Assembly (NCBI GenBank): GCA_963762085.1
Contig: CAVXJD010000004.1
Span: forward strand, 62,001-126,000
From: DASQGA01 sp963762085
GTDB taxonomy: Bacteria > Actinomycetota > Thermoleophilia > Gaiellales > Gaiellaceae
DNA length: 64,000 nucleotides
Direction: 5' to 3'
A program made the position numbers and the translations under genes. The first letter of the stretch is position 1. Each line of letters begins with the position of its first letter. Positions 44,363-52,959 of the stretch are shown here, piece by piece. The notes under the pieces were generated by a model. It was not told the origin of the DNA, ran no database searches, and saw nothing but the letters and a program-made list of their open reading frames with translations.

Positions 44363-45158
44363 TCAGACAGTGGGGGCCGGCCCGAAGTCGCCGCGTCGAC
44401 GACGGGCTCGCCGGGAGAGCCCGAGCCGGATGCCGGCGGGCGCCAGCAAGCCGACGAGGACGATCACGACGAGGATCAGGTGGCTGGACTTCGGCGGAGC
44501 GACCTTCGTAATGGCCGGTTTCGCGAGAGGAGGGAAGGTGATTGTCGCTTCGGCTACTCGCTGGACCTGGTCCGCTTCTGAGACTCAGGTGTGCTCGCCA
44601 CGGACCGCGAGGGAGCTCCTTGCCGAGCCGCACGGCCACCGTCGCCGAGTCGTTGGGCCCGAGGGCCGATGCAAGGGTGACTGGAAACGGCCCTGCTTGA
44701 AGTCCGCCGGGGCCGAGCTCGAGTCTCAGGTTGCCGGTGATTCCGATTGTGCGCTGGCCACTGTTGTGGCTCCTCGCGACGACGAGGGGCTCGCCGGAAG
44801 CCGAGCGCTCCGCGGTGAGTGAGCTGATTGTGAAGTTTGTCGTGGCGCTCCGCCGGGCCCGACCGAGACGTACATTCGGACGCCGACCCCGGTTTACGAT
44901 TGTCACGCCGCCCGCAACCGGTGTGGGAGCGGATATTTCGGCCCACACGACGGCGTAGCGCTCCCCGGACGAGGCTTGCTTCGGCACGTCGATCGTCACC
45001 GTCTCGTAGACCTTCGTGCCCGGCGCCAACCGCAGGACGAGCTTACTAACGGACGACCAGCTGGAGAGCTCATTTTGGCTGTGGCCGGATGCGAACTGGA
45101 ACGTACCGCGGAGGTCGGCTGCGGCCGGGTAGATCGCGCACGGATCCTTCTCGGCGCG
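44363..45158 (-). pseudogene. DUF916-like envelope protein gene with three frameshifts
   Basis: On the minus strand an Ig-like/DUF916-type region reads ELSSWSSVSKLVLRLAPGTK and ASSGERYAVVWAEIS. The frame is lost near 44889, where another frame supplies VGVRMYVSVGPGGAP, and is regained near 44840 as TNFTISSLTAERS up to LPRGPWRAHLSLRSG. It is lost again near 44570, where VQRVAEATITFPPLAKPA, the membrane helix HLILVVIVLVGLLAPAGI and a basic tail end at TGA 44363. The signal peptide and first domain are missing. It would have been a surface protein with a C-terminal anchor. The 3' end lies 3 bp from the convergent flavoprotein remnant. Confidence 0.75.
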
Positions 45159-45192
45159 GGCAACGACCGACGTGGTTGCTCTACTGCACCGC

Positions 45193-45432
45193 ATGCTCTC
45201 CAGGGAGTCGGTGGATCTCGAGCAACGGCTCGCGAAGCTGCTCGGAGCCGACCCAGCGGACGTTCGAAGTTACCTCCATGACGTGATCGAGGAGCGCCTG
45301 TGGGGCCGGAGCCCGAAGGAGCGCAAGACCGGCTTCAGGTTCGTTCGCGGGACCCACGGCGGTGCGTTCGTGCGCGATCCGGAAGGCAACGACACTCCGC
45401 CCGTGGGCTACGAAGCCTCGCAGGTGTCGTAG
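45193..45432 (+). CDS. Small hypothetical protein (79 aa)
   Basis: ORF from ATG 45193: SRESVDLEQRLAKLLGADPA, then DVRSYLHDVIEERLWGRSPK, then RFVRGTHGGAFVRDPEGND. The first half is helical with regular Leu spacing; the second is basic and Gly-rich. Codon use looks genuine, but no ribosome site is visible and no family is recognised. It sits inside the pseudogene island between two dead genes, so it may itself be a fragment. Confidence 0.4.
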   Translation: MLSRESVDLEQRLAKLLGADPADVRSYLHDVIEERLWGRSPKERKTGFRFVRGTHGGAFVRDPEGNDTPPVGYEASQVS

Positions 45433-45438
45433 CCCGGA

Positions 45439-45893
45439 CTAGCGGACGACGACGTCGCCGAGGGCCGCGTCGACGGCTCGGAGGGTGTCCTCCCTGAGCG
45501 TTATGCCTGACGCCGAGGCATTCGCCTCGACCTGCTCCGGTCCACTCGCGCCCACGATCGCCGACGCCACGTTCGGCTCCCGGAGAACCCAGGCCAGCGC
45601 CAGCTCGGGAAGCGTCAGTCCGGCCTCCTCGGCCGGGTCGAAGGCGATCGACTTGCCTCCAACACAGGCCTGGAGGTAAAGCGATCCATGCCCCCGCCCA
45701 TCTCCTCGCTCGTCGCTCGGGAGCCGGTGGGCGGCGGGTCGCCGGGCACGTACTTCCCGGTCAGGACTCCCTGGGCCAGCGGCGACCAGGCGATCTGGGA
45801 GATCCCGCTCCTCGCGCAGCCGTAGGTCAGCCACGATCCGAGGCTGATTTCCGAGACGTGCAGGTCGCTGTCTCCGAGGCGGCGGTACTCCAC
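45439..45893 (-). pseudogene. Aldo/keto reductase gene with a large internal deletion
   Basis: The gene begins normally at ATG 45893 (MEYRRLGDSDLHVSEISLGS, then WLTYG) but jumps directly to ARSGISQIAWSPLAQGVLTG and KYVPGDPPPTGSR, which in intact AKRs come about 190 residues later. The catalytic Asp, Tyr, Lys and His are therefore absent. A second lesion follows DRF, after which the other frame gives EEAGLTLPELALAWVLREPN and VASAIVGASGPEQVEANA to TAG 45439. The product cannot be active. It closes the right side of the pseudogene island. Confidence 0.82.
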
Positions 45894-45916
45894 GTCCCTA
45901 TCTTGCCGAGAGCAGG

Positions 45917-46840
45917 CTAGGCCAGGACGGCGGCCAGCACGGAAGCCACCACGTAGCCGACGTAGAGGGCGAGCAGGAACGCACCCTCACGCCTGCCAAG
46001 GCCGCCTCGCCAGGCCAGGATCGCTGCGAGCAACGGCGCACTTGCCGCGGCGACCGGGAGGTGGAGCCGCACCGAGACGTCGCTCAGCTCAATTGGCTTC
46101 ACGAGAGCGATCACGCCCGCGTTCAGACCGACGAAGTGGACGATCGTGCCGAGGATGTTGCCGAGCGCGATGTCCGGCCGTCCACGCCGGGCTGGGGTGG
46201 CGACCCGTGCTACTTCTTCCGCCTCGACGCTCGCGGCGACCGCGGTGTTCCCGAGCAGGGCCTCGGAGATGCCGAAGTTTCCGACGACCCGCCGGATGCC
46301 TTCGCCAAGGAGCTCCCCGCCGGCTGTGAGGAGGCCGAGGCCCGCGAGCAGTTTCGGCACGATGAACCTTCCAGGCGGAGGCGAAGGCTCGGCATCGAGA
46401 CCCATGCCGGCCCGCGCCACCACCGTCAGGGCGATCCCGAACCAGATGAGGAGAAGGACGCCGTCGAGCCGGGTCAGGCGTCCATCCAGGCCGAGAGCGA
46501 GGAGCGGGACGCCGGCACATGCCGTCCAGACGAGTGCCCGCCCGGGCGGGCGGGCTCTGAGCGGAGACAGAAGTGCTCCGAGCCCGGCCACCCCGAGCGC
46601 GAGGAAGGTCGTTCCGCCGAGAAACGTGCCGGCGGCGGCATCCGGGAGCCCTTTTGCGTTCGCAGCGATCCCGGCCGCGAGGTTCTCGAGCTCGAAGCCA
46701 GACACGACCACAGTGAGGAGAAACGCAGAGACACCGAGCCGGCCGGCGGCAACCAGCAGGGCGTCGAAGAAGAGCTCCGCGCCCGCGACGACGAGCACGA
46801 GCCCGGCGACGAGCACTCCAACGCTGACCCAGGAGGACAC
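45917..46840 (-). CDS. CaCA-family sodium/calcium exchanger-like protein
   Basis: 307-residue membrane protein with two homologous halves of about five helices each. The paired alpha-repeat motifs are VVVSGFELENLAAGIAANAK in the first half and IALGNILGTIVHFVGLNAG in the second, giving the Glu/Asn cation site of Ca2+/cation antiporters. GTG 46840 places TM1 (VGVLVAGLVLVVAGAELFF) at the N terminus; the frame is open further upstream but overlaps the next gene. The acceptor cation (Ca2+ or another) is not determinable. First intact gene after the pseudogene island. Confidence 0.88.
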   Translation of the reverse strand: MSSWVSVGVLVAGLVLVVAGAELFFDALLVAAGRLGVSAFLLTVVVSGFELENLAAGIAANAKGLPDAAAGTFLGGTTFLALGVAGLGALLSPLRARPPGRALVWTACAGVPLLALGLDGRLTRLDGVLLLIWFGIALTVVARAGMGLDAEPSPPPGRFIVPKLLAGLGLLTAGGELLGEGIRRVVGNFGISEALLGNTAVAASVEAEEVARVATPARRGRPDIALGNILGTIVHFVGLNAGVIALVKPIELSDVSVRLHLPVAAASAPLLAAILAWRGGLGRREGAFLLALYVGYVVASVLAAVLA

Positions 46841-46881
46841 GCGGCAGGGTAATCCGTCCGAATCGGCGAAGTCCTGATCGG

Positions 46882-47244
46882 CTACAAGGGTTGACCCGGC
46901 TCGCTCGGGTGGTGGCGCCCGTAGTAGCTGATCAGTGTGCAGAGGAGACCCACGAGCGCCACGCCGGGCCCGACCTCGTAGGCGAGACGGGCCGCGTCTG
47001 TGCGTTCCACGCCCATGGCGAGGCCGCCGGCCGCGATCCAGACGGCGGCGGCGATCGCGGGGAGGAGGAGCAGGATCACGGTCCAGTCGTGCCACGGCCG
47101 GCCACGGCGCTCCCAGAGGTGGTAGTCGGCGAGCACTAGCACGAGTACGACCACGGCCGGCAGAACGCCCGTCAGGGGCTCGCGGGAGAGCGCGGCTACA
47201 CAGAGCGCGCCCAGGACTGCTCCCATGGTCAGAAACCAGGGCAC
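46882..47244 (-). CDS. Small four-helix membrane protein of unknown function
   Basis: 120 residues with about four hydrophobic helices (MGAVLGALCVAALS, VLPAVVVLVLVLADYHLWER, WTVILLLLPAIAAAVWIAAG and YEVGPGVALVGLLCTLISYY) and a short polar tail. It lies 4 bp downstream of csoR on the same strand, so it may belong to the copper operon. No metal-binding motif stands out beyond a YYGRHH end. No family recognised. Confidence 0.72.
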   Translation of the reverse strand: MPWFLTMGAVLGALCVAALSREPLTGVLPAVVVLVLVLADYHLWERRGRPWHDWTVILLLLPAIAAAVWIAAGGLAMGVERTDAARLAYEVGPGVALVGLLCTLISYYGRHHPSEPGQPL

Positions 47245-47248
47245 CCTG

Positions 47249-47539
47249 TTACTTGGTCCGCGCGAAGCGGTGAACGGCTTCGAGGAGCTCCTTGCTCTTC
47301 TCGGCCGCCACCTCGGGGTCGCCGGAGCTCAGGGCGCCGGAGACGCAGTGGCTCACATGCTCGTCCAGGATCCGGAAGGCGAGGCTCTCGAGCGCGGTCG
47401 AGACGGCCCCGATCTGCGTCAGGATGTCGATGCAGTAACGGTCCTCTTCGAGCATCCGCTCGATCCCGCGAACCTGCCCCTCGATCCGGTGGAGACGCTT
47501 GACGAGAGCGTCCTTCTCGGCTGCGTATCCGTAGGTCAT
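47249..47539 (-). CDS. csoR: CsoR-type copper-sensing repressor
   Basis: 96-residue all-helical repressor. The metal ligands fall at Cys36 (EEDRYCIDIL), His61 and Cys65 (DEHVSHCVSG), the same numbers as in M. tuberculosis CsoR, so Cu(I) binding is well supported. The N-terminal RLHRIEGQVRGIERML is the family signature. It overlaps the end of copA by 4 bp (ATGA), so operator binding at the copA promoter would be autoregulatory. Cu(I) release of DNA would induce the operon. Confidence 0.95.
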   Translation of the reverse strand: MTYGYAAEKDALVKRLHRIEGQVRGIERMLEEDRYCIDILTQIGAVSTALESLAFRILDEHVSHCVSGALSSGDPEVAAEKSKELLEAVHRFARTK

Positions 47540-49635
47540 GCGGGCTCCTCCCTTGGACTCCGGAAGCGCCGCAGCCGGAGCGAGTTGGTGACGACGAAGA
47601 CGCTCGAGAACGCCATCGCGGCGGCCGCCACGATGGGATTCAGGAGCCCCGCGACCGCAAGCGGGATTGCGGCGACGTTGTAGGCAAAGGCCCAGAACAG
47701 ATTGGCCTTGATCGTCCCCAGGGTGCGTCGCGCGAGCCGGATCGCGTCGGCGGCCGCCCGCAGGTCGCCGGAAACGAGCGTGAGATCCGAAGCCTCGATC
47801 GCGACATCCGTCCCCGTCCCGATCGCGAGGCCGAGGTCGGCCTGGGCGAGCGCCGGCGCGTCGTTGACGCCTTCTCCGACCATCGCCACGACCGCTCCTG
47901 AGTCCTGAAGACGTCGGATCGCCGCTCCCTTCTGGTCGGGCAAGACTTCGGCGACGACACGGTCGATGCCGACCTCAGTCGCCACGCGCCGCGCCGTTTC
48001 CTCGGTGTCCCCCGTCAGGAGGATCGGGGTAAGACCCAGCGCCCGAAGCTCCTCGACCGCTTCACGGCTCGTCGGCTTCACGGTGTCGCGCACCGCGAAA
48101 GTCGCGCGCGGCTGACCGTCCCACACGACCGTGATCGCCCCGTCGCGGCGGGTGACCTCGATCTCGAGTCCGTCGACCACGCCGCGTACGCCGAGGCCTG
48201 GGAGATTCCGAAAGCTTGTGACCGAGGGAATGGCGCCGATCTCGGAGCGTGCGGCGCGGGCGATCGCCTGCCCCACAGGATGCTCGCTCGCTGCCTCGAC
48301 CGCACCCGCGAGCCGGAGAGCCTCCGTTCGGCCGGCGCCGTTCAGTGGGTGGATCTCGACGAGCTCCAGTTTCCCCGTGGTGATCGTGCCGGTCTTGTCG
48401 AGGACGATCGTCTGGATCCGGCGGGTCTCCTCGAGTACCTCGGGTCCCTTGATCAGGATTCCGAGCTGCGCGCCGCGACCGGTGCCGACCAGGAGCGCTG
48501 TCGGAGTCGCAAGACCCAGGGCGCACGGGCAGGCGATGATGAGCACGGCAACCGCTGCAGTGAAAGCGGCCGATGCGTCGCCGGTCGCCAGGAGCCACCC
48601 GACCAGGGTCGCGAGCGAGATGCCGATCACGATCGGCACGAAGACCGCGGAGATCCGGTCGGCAATTCTCTGGACGGGCGCTTTGCCGCTCTGGGCCTCG
48701 GCGACCAGGCGGGCGATCTGCGCGAGCGCGGTGTCGCCGCCCACCTTGGTCGTGCGCACGACCAACCGGCCGTACGTATTGATCGTCGCCCCGACCACGT
48801 CCGCTCCAGGCCCGATCTCAACCGGAGCCGACTCGCCGGTCAGCATCGACTGATCCAGCGCCGACTCACCCTCTTCGACGACGCCGTCGGTCGCGACCTT
48901 CTCGCCCGGGCGAACGACGAACCGGTCGCCGGGCCGAAGGTCCGCCACCGGGACGAGAACGTCCGCGCCTTCCCGGAGCACCCGGGCCTCCTTGGCGCCC
49001 AGCTCCAAAAGCTTCCTGATTGCATCCCCCGAGCGGCGTCGAGCCCGGGCTTCGAAATATCGGCCCAGGAGGATCAGGGTCACGATCACCGCGCCGACCT
49101 CGAAGTACGTGTCAGCGTCGAGCCCGGCGGCGAGGACGACCGCCGACCAGACGAGCGCCGCGAGCGTTCCAAGCGAGATCAGCGTGTCCATCGTCGCCGC
49201 TCGATGGCGCAAGTTGAGCGCGGCGGACCGGTGGAACGGCCAGCCGGCCCCGAGGACGACGATCGCGGCAAGGAAGAGCGCCACCCACTCCCAGCCCGAG
49301 AACTGCGTGGGGGGAACCATGGCAAGGGCGGCGATGGGCACGGTCAGCGTGGCGGCGAGGAGAAGCCGCGTTCGAATCGAGCGGTCCGGCCGGAGGCGCG
49401 AGCGCTCGAGAGGAAGAGCCGCGTGGAAGCCGATCGCCTCGACTGCCCCGACCAGCTGGTCGACGTCGACCCGTGACCGGTCGAACGCCACCGTCGCCCT
49501 CTCCGTCGCGAGGTTGACGTTCGCTCCGTCGACTCCTTCCAGCCCCTTCAGCGCCTTCTCCACGCGGGCTACGCAGGAAGCGCAGGTCATCCCGTCGATC
49601 TCGAGGCGGATCCTTGTGGGAGTGGCCACAGCCAT
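47536..49635 (-). CDS. copA: P1B-type Cu(I)-exporting ATPase
   Basis: 699 residues. An N-terminal HMA domain has the metal site GMTCASCVARVEKAL. The membrane part has the intramembrane CPC in IIACPCALGLATPTALL. Cytoplasmic motifs are DKTGTITTGKL (phosphorylated Asp), SEHPVGQAI (His-Pro of P1B pumps) and VGEGVNDAPAL. It exports Cu(I) from the cytoplasm. Start ATG 49635 is preferred because a TATTAT -10-like box lies seven bases upstream, suggesting a leaderless message; ATG 49644 overlaps that box. CsoR is encoded directly downstream. Confidence 0.95.
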   Translation of the reverse strand: MAVATPTRIRLEIDGMTCASCVARVEKALKGLEGVDGANVNLATERATVAFDRSRVDVDQLVGAVEAIGFHAALPLERSRLRPDRSIRTRLLLAATLTVPIAALAMVPPTQFSGWEWVALFLAAIVVLGAGWPFHRSAALNLRHRAATMDTLISLGTLAALVWSAVVLAAGLDADTYFEVGAVIVTLILLGRYFEARARRRSGDAIRKLLELGAKEARVLREGADVLVPVADLRPGDRFVVRPGEKVATDGVVEEGESALDQSMLTGESAPVEIGPGADVVGATINTYGRLVVRTTKVGGDTALAQIARLVAEAQSGKAPVQRIADRISAVFVPIVIGISLATLVGWLLATGDASAAFTAAVAVLIIACPCALGLATPTALLVGTGRGAQLGILIKGPEVLEETRRIQTIVLDKTGTITTGKLELVEIHPLNGAGRTEALRLAGAVEAASEHPVGQAIARAARSEIGAIPSVTSFRNLPGLGVRGVVDGLEIEVTRRDGAITVVWDGQPRATFAVRDTVKPTSREAVEELRALGLTPILLTGDTEETARRVATEVGIDRVVAEVLPDQKGAAIRRLQDSGAVVAMVGEGVNDAPALAQADLGLAIGTGTDVAIEASDLTLVSGDLRAAADAIRLARRTLGTIKANLFWAFAYNVAAIPLAVAGLLNPIVAAAAMAFSSVFVVTNSLRLRRFRSPREEPA

Positions 49636-49645
49636 ATCTTTCATA

Positions 49646-49662
49646 ATACCGCAGGGGGGTAT
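49646..49662 (-). promoter_or_regulatory. Predicted CsoR operator in the copA promoter
   Basis: ATACCGCAGGGGGGTAT is an inverted repeat (ATACC/GGTAT) around a G/C tract, the layout of known CsoR sites. It overlaps the probable -10 (minus-strand TATTAT, 49649-49644), so bound CsoR would block RNA polymerase. The site lies in the 69-bp gap between copA and the divergent DUF47 gene. Confidence 0.75.
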
Positions 49663-49704
49663 ATAGGAAGTGCCGGTCGGGAGGCCGTGTAGCATGCGCG
49701 CGCC

Positions 49705-50325
49705 GTGAAGCTCGCTCTCGTTCCTCGCACGACCGAGTTCTTCGACCTGTTCTCTCGCGCCGGGCAGAACGCGCTCGAGGCGGCTCGGCTCGCAGAGACT
49801 CGGTTCCGCGAGTATCCGAACACCTCGGTGACGCAGGCGGACGTGAAGGCGATCGAGACCGAGGGTGACCAGATCACCCGGGATCTGATCCAGCTTTTGA
49901 ACACCCAGTACGTCACCCCGTTCGATCGGGAGGACATCTTCCAGCTCGCGACCGCAATCGACGATGTCGTCGACAACATCGAGGAGGCGACTGACCTGCT
50001 CGAGCTCTACCGCATCGAGCAGCCGGCCAAGCAGGCGATCGAGCAGTGCCGGATCCTCGTCGGCGCCGTGGAATGCCTGTCACGGGCGCTCGACGGCCTC
50101 AAGGGACGACGCGGAGTGCAGGACACGCTCGTCGAGCTGAAGAGCCTCGAGGACGAGGGTGACCGGGTCGTTCGGGACGCCATCGCCGCTCTTTTCCAGG
50201 ACACCCGGATCGATCCCCTGATCGTGATCCGCTGGAAGGACATCTACGAGGCCCTTGAAACCGCGCTTGACGCCGCCGAGTCCGCAGCGAATGTCGTCGG
50301 GAACGTCCTCGTCAAGAACGCCTAA
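49705..50325 (+). CDS. DUF47 family protein, Pit accessory (PhoU-like)
   Basis: 206-residue all-helical cytoplasmic protein of the TIGR00153/DUF47 type: FDLFSRAGQNALEAARL, KAIETEGDQITRDLIQLLN and DREDIFQLATAIDDVVDNIE, with the acidic ExxxD repeats that bind metal clusters in PhoU-like proteins. It starts at GTG 49705 and precedes the Pit gene by 13 bp, the usual partnership. It probably modulates phosphate (or metal-phosphate) uptake by Pit. Confidence 0.93.
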   Translation: MKLALVPRTTEFFDLFSRAGQNALEAARLAETRFREYPNTSVTQADVKAIETEGDQITRDLIQLLNTQYVTPFDREDIFQLATAIDDVVDNIEEATDLLELYRIEQPAKQAIEQCRILVGAVECLSRALDGLKGRRGVQDTLVELKSLEDEGDRVVRDAIAALFQDTRIDPLIVIRWKDIYEALETALDAAESAANVVGNVLVKNA

Positions 50326-50338
50326 CTAGCCGGCTCCC

Positions 50339-51427
50339 TTGGACCTCACGCTCGTCGCAGTCGTCGTGGTGGCGCTCTTCTTTGACTTCACGAACGGCTT
50401 CCACGACACCGCCAACTCGATCGCCACGAGCGTCTCGACACGCGCGCTTTCTCCACGGGCAGCGGTCGTCAGCGCCGCGATCCTGAACTTCGCGGGCGCG
50501 TTCGTCTCGTTCGAGGTGGCGGCCACCGTCGCGAAGGGGATCGTCCTTCCCGAGGGGATCACGCTCGAGGTGCTCCTGGCCGGGCTCGTCGGGGCAATTA
50601 CTTGGAACCTGCTTACCTGGTACCTGGGCCTCCCCTCGAGCTCGAGCCATGCCCTGATCGGAGGCGTCGCCGGATCCGCGATCGCGGCTGCCGGGTTCGA
50701 CATCGTCCAGTGGCGCGGCCTCGTCGAGAAGGTCGCGATCCCGTCTCTCCTGGCACCGCTGTTCGGGGTCTTCGGCGCGGCCGCGATCATGCTCATCCTC
50801 GTCTGGATCATCCGTCGGCGGTCCCCGGGTCTCGTCAACCGGGTCTTCCGGCGCCTCCAACTCGTATCGGGAGGCTTCGTCGCCTTCACACACGGGACGA
50901 ACGACGCCCAAAAGACGATGGGGATCATCGCGCTCGCGCTCGTCGCCGCGGGCGACCTAGACGCTGACTTCAGCCGCCCGCCGCTCTGGGTGATCTTCAG
51001 CGCCGCTCTCGCGATGGCGGCCGGCACCTATGCGGGCGGCTGGCGCATCATCAAGACCCTCGGACAGCGGATCGCGAAGCTCGACCCGCCGCAGGGCTTC
51101 GCGGCGCAGACGGCCACCGCAGCAATCCTGTTCACAACGGCGCACTACGGCTTCCCTGTCTCCACCACCCACACGGTCAGCGGTTCGGTCCTTGGTGCCG
51201 GCGCGGCCAGGAGACTCCGGGCAGTCCGCTGGGGGGTGGCCGGGAACATTCTGCTCGCCTGGCTCATGACGATTCCGTGCGCTGGGCTTGTGGGAGCTGG
51301 CATGGAGGCGCTGACGCGTCTGCCCGGCGGAACCGTCCTCGTGTTCGTCCTCGCTGCGGCGATCGCGGCAGTCGCCTTCCTCGCTCGCTCCATGCAGACG
51401 CGGCGGTTCGCTCCGAAGCCGGCCTGA
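50339..51427 (+). CDS. pit: Low-affinity inorganic phosphate transporter, PiT family
   Basis: 362-residue membrane protein with about ten helices. The two inverted PiT motifs are visible: FFDFTNGFHDTANSIATSVS near the N terminus and VAFTHGTNDAQKTMGIIALA in the second half; also GLPSSSSHALIGGVAG and FPVSTTHTVSGSVLG. It takes up metal-phosphate with H+ or Na+. TTG 50339 begins the first helix. It forms an operon with the DUF47 gene and is convergent with phoU. Confidence 0.95.
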   Translation: MDLTLVAVVVVALFFDFTNGFHDTANSIATSVSTRALSPRAAVVSAAILNFAGAFVSFEVAATVAKGIVLPEGITLEVLLAGLVGAITWNLLTWYLGLPSSSSHALIGGVAGSAIAAAGFDIVQWRGLVEKVAIPSLLAPLFGVFGAAAIMLILVWIIRRRSPGLVNRVFRRLQLVSGGFVAFTHGTNDAQKTMGIIALALVAAGDLDADFSRPPLWVIFSAALAMAAGTYAGGWRIIKTLGQRIAKLDPPQGFAAQTATAAILFTTAHYGFPVSTTHTVSGSVLGAGAARRLRAVRWGVAGNILLAWLMTIPCAGLVGAGMEALTRLPGGTVLVFVLAAAIAAVAFLARSMQTRRFAPKPA

Positions 51428-51428
51428 G

Positions 51429-52115
51429 CTAGCGAGCGGCCGAGGAGCCGTCCGGATGCGAGGCGTCCGTGAACTCGCGGAACTCGCCAGTGATGAGAAA
51501 AGCGGTCTGCTCTCCGATATCGACCGCGTGATCCCCGATCCGCTCGAGGCAGCGGGAGACGAGGATCATCCGCAGACCCCACTCGCGGAGCTCCGGCTTT
51601 CCTCCGAGCGCGAGGACGTCGTGGACGAGCCGGCGGTTCGCCGTGTCGATCATCTCATCCAGATCGACGAGGAGCTCGGCCCGCTCGAGATCGCGGTCGG
51701 CGAAGGACTCGAGCGCCACCACGAGCATCTCCTCGGCCCGGCTCCCCATCTCCTCGAGACCCTCGACCAGCGAAGCGTCGCCCTCGAGCGCCTGTGCGAG
51801 CTTGACGAGCTTTGCGATCGTGACGCAGTAGTCAGCCGCGCGCTCGAGGTGGAGGTTCACGTGCAGCATTGCGAGCACGAGCCGGAGGTCGGCCGCGACG
51901 GGGGTCTGGCGCGCCAGGAGCTGTTGGATGCCCTCCTGGATCGCGAAATATTGACGGTCGACCTCGTCGTCGAAGGCGACGACCTCCTCCGCCAGTTCGA
52001 CGTCCTGGCGCCGGAGTGCACCCAGGGCGCCGCGCAGCGAGCGGATGACAAGGCCTGCCTCGCTCTGGAGAGACTGCTCCAGCTCGGCGAGCTCCTGCTG
52101 GAAGGTGACCCTCAT
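51429..52115 (-). CDS. phoU: Phosphate signalling complex protein PhoU
   Basis: 228-residue helical protein made of two three-helix repeats, each with a metal-binding acidic motif (FDDEVDRQYFAIQEGI, and MIDTANRRLVHDV). The segment ISRCLERIGDHAVDIGE, present here as LVSRCLERIGDHAVDIGEQ, is diagnostic. It links the Pst transporter to the sensor kinase so that the Pho regulon is off when phosphate is plentiful. ATG 52115 overlaps the pstB stop (ATGA). Last gene of pstSCAB-phoU. Confidence 0.96.
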   Translation of the reverse strand: MRVTFQQELAELEQSLQSEAGLVIRSLRGALGALRRQDVELAEEVVAFDDEVDRQYFAIQEGIQQLLARQTPVAADLRLVLAMLHVNLHLERAADYCVTIAKLVKLAQALEGDASLVEGLEEMGSRAEEMLVVALESFADRDLERAELLVDLDEMIDTANRRLVHDVLALGGKPELREWGLRMILVSRCLERIGDHAVDIGEQTAFLITGEFREFTDASHPDGSSAAR

Positions 52116-52957
52116 CCGAACCGCCCGGTCACGTATCCCTCCGTCCGGGGGTCGGACGGGTTGGTGAAGATCTTCTCGGTCAGGTCGTACTCGACGAGGA
52201 CGCCGGTCCGGTGGCCGCCTTCGTCCACGTCGACGCTGAAGAACGCCGTCCGGTCGGCGACGCGTGCTGCTTGCTGCATGTTGTGTGTGACGACGACGAT
52301 CGTGTAGTCGCGCTTGAGCTCGTGCATGAGGTCTTCGATTCGCGTGGTCGAGATCGGGTCGAGCGCCGAGGCGGGCTCGTCCATCAGGAGCACGTCGGGC
52401 TGAACGGCGAGACAGCGTGCGATGCAGAGCCGCTGCTGCTGGCCCCCGGAGAGGCTGAGCGCGCTCTCCTTGAGCCGCCTGCCCACCTCGTCCCAAAGCG
52501 CTGCCCGAGTGAGCGCCTCCTCGACGCGTCCGTCCAGGTCCTCCGTCATGCCGAGCACCCGCGGCCCGAAGGCGACGTTGTCGTAGATCGATTTCGGGAA
52601 TGGGTTCGGCTTCTGGAAGACCATGCCGATTCGCTTCCGCACTTCGACGGCGTCCACGTCGGCCGCGTAGAGATCGCGGTCGTGGTAGCGGACTGTGCCC
52701 TCCACGAGGGCCCCCGGGATCAGGTCGTTCATGCGGTTGAAGCAACGGATGAAGGTGCTCTTTCCGCACCCCGATGGGCCGATGAAGGCGGTGACGTTTT
52801 GCCGGTAGACCTGGAGCGTCACGTCCCGGAGCGCCGGCTTACCGCTGTAGGAAACGCGGAGGTCGCGCACGTCGAAGACGGCCTCTGTTGTCGGAGGCGG
52901 GTCGCTGCTTGTGGTCGCCGGTTCGATCCGGACGAGGTTCGGGTGGGTCTCGGACAT
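52112..52957 (-). CDS. pstB: Phosphate ABC transporter ATP-binding protein
   Basis: 281 residues. Walker A GPSGCGKSTFIRCFNRMNDL (the FNRMND following is specific to PstB), Q-loop FQKPNPFPKSIYDNVAFG, signature LSGGQQQRLCIARCLA and Walker B VLLMDEPASALDP are all intact. It energises high-affinity phosphate import with PstA, PstC and PstS. ATG 52957 lies 2 bp after the pstA stop. Confidence 0.97.
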   Translation of the reverse strand: MSETHPNLVRIEPATTSSDPPPTTEAVFDVRDLRVSYSGKPALRDVTLQVYRQNVTAFIGPSGCGKSTFIRCFNRMNDLIPGALVEGTVRYHDRDLYAADVDAVEVRKRIGMVFQKPNPFPKSIYDNVAFGPRVLGMTEDLDGRVEEALTRAALWDEVGRRLKESALSLSGGQQQRLCIARCLAVQPDVLLMDEPASALDPISTTRIEDLMHELKRDYTIVVVTHNMQQAARVADRTAFFSVDVDEGGHRTGVLVEYDLTEKIFTNPSDPRTEGYVTGRFG

Positions 52958-52959
52958 CG

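Noticed and set aside
42390..45194. A 934-residue minus-strand ORF
   Set aside because: It is an artefact of high GC: it stitches together part of the DUF916-like remnant, antisense of the flavoprotein and an intergenic stretch, with no consistent domain content.
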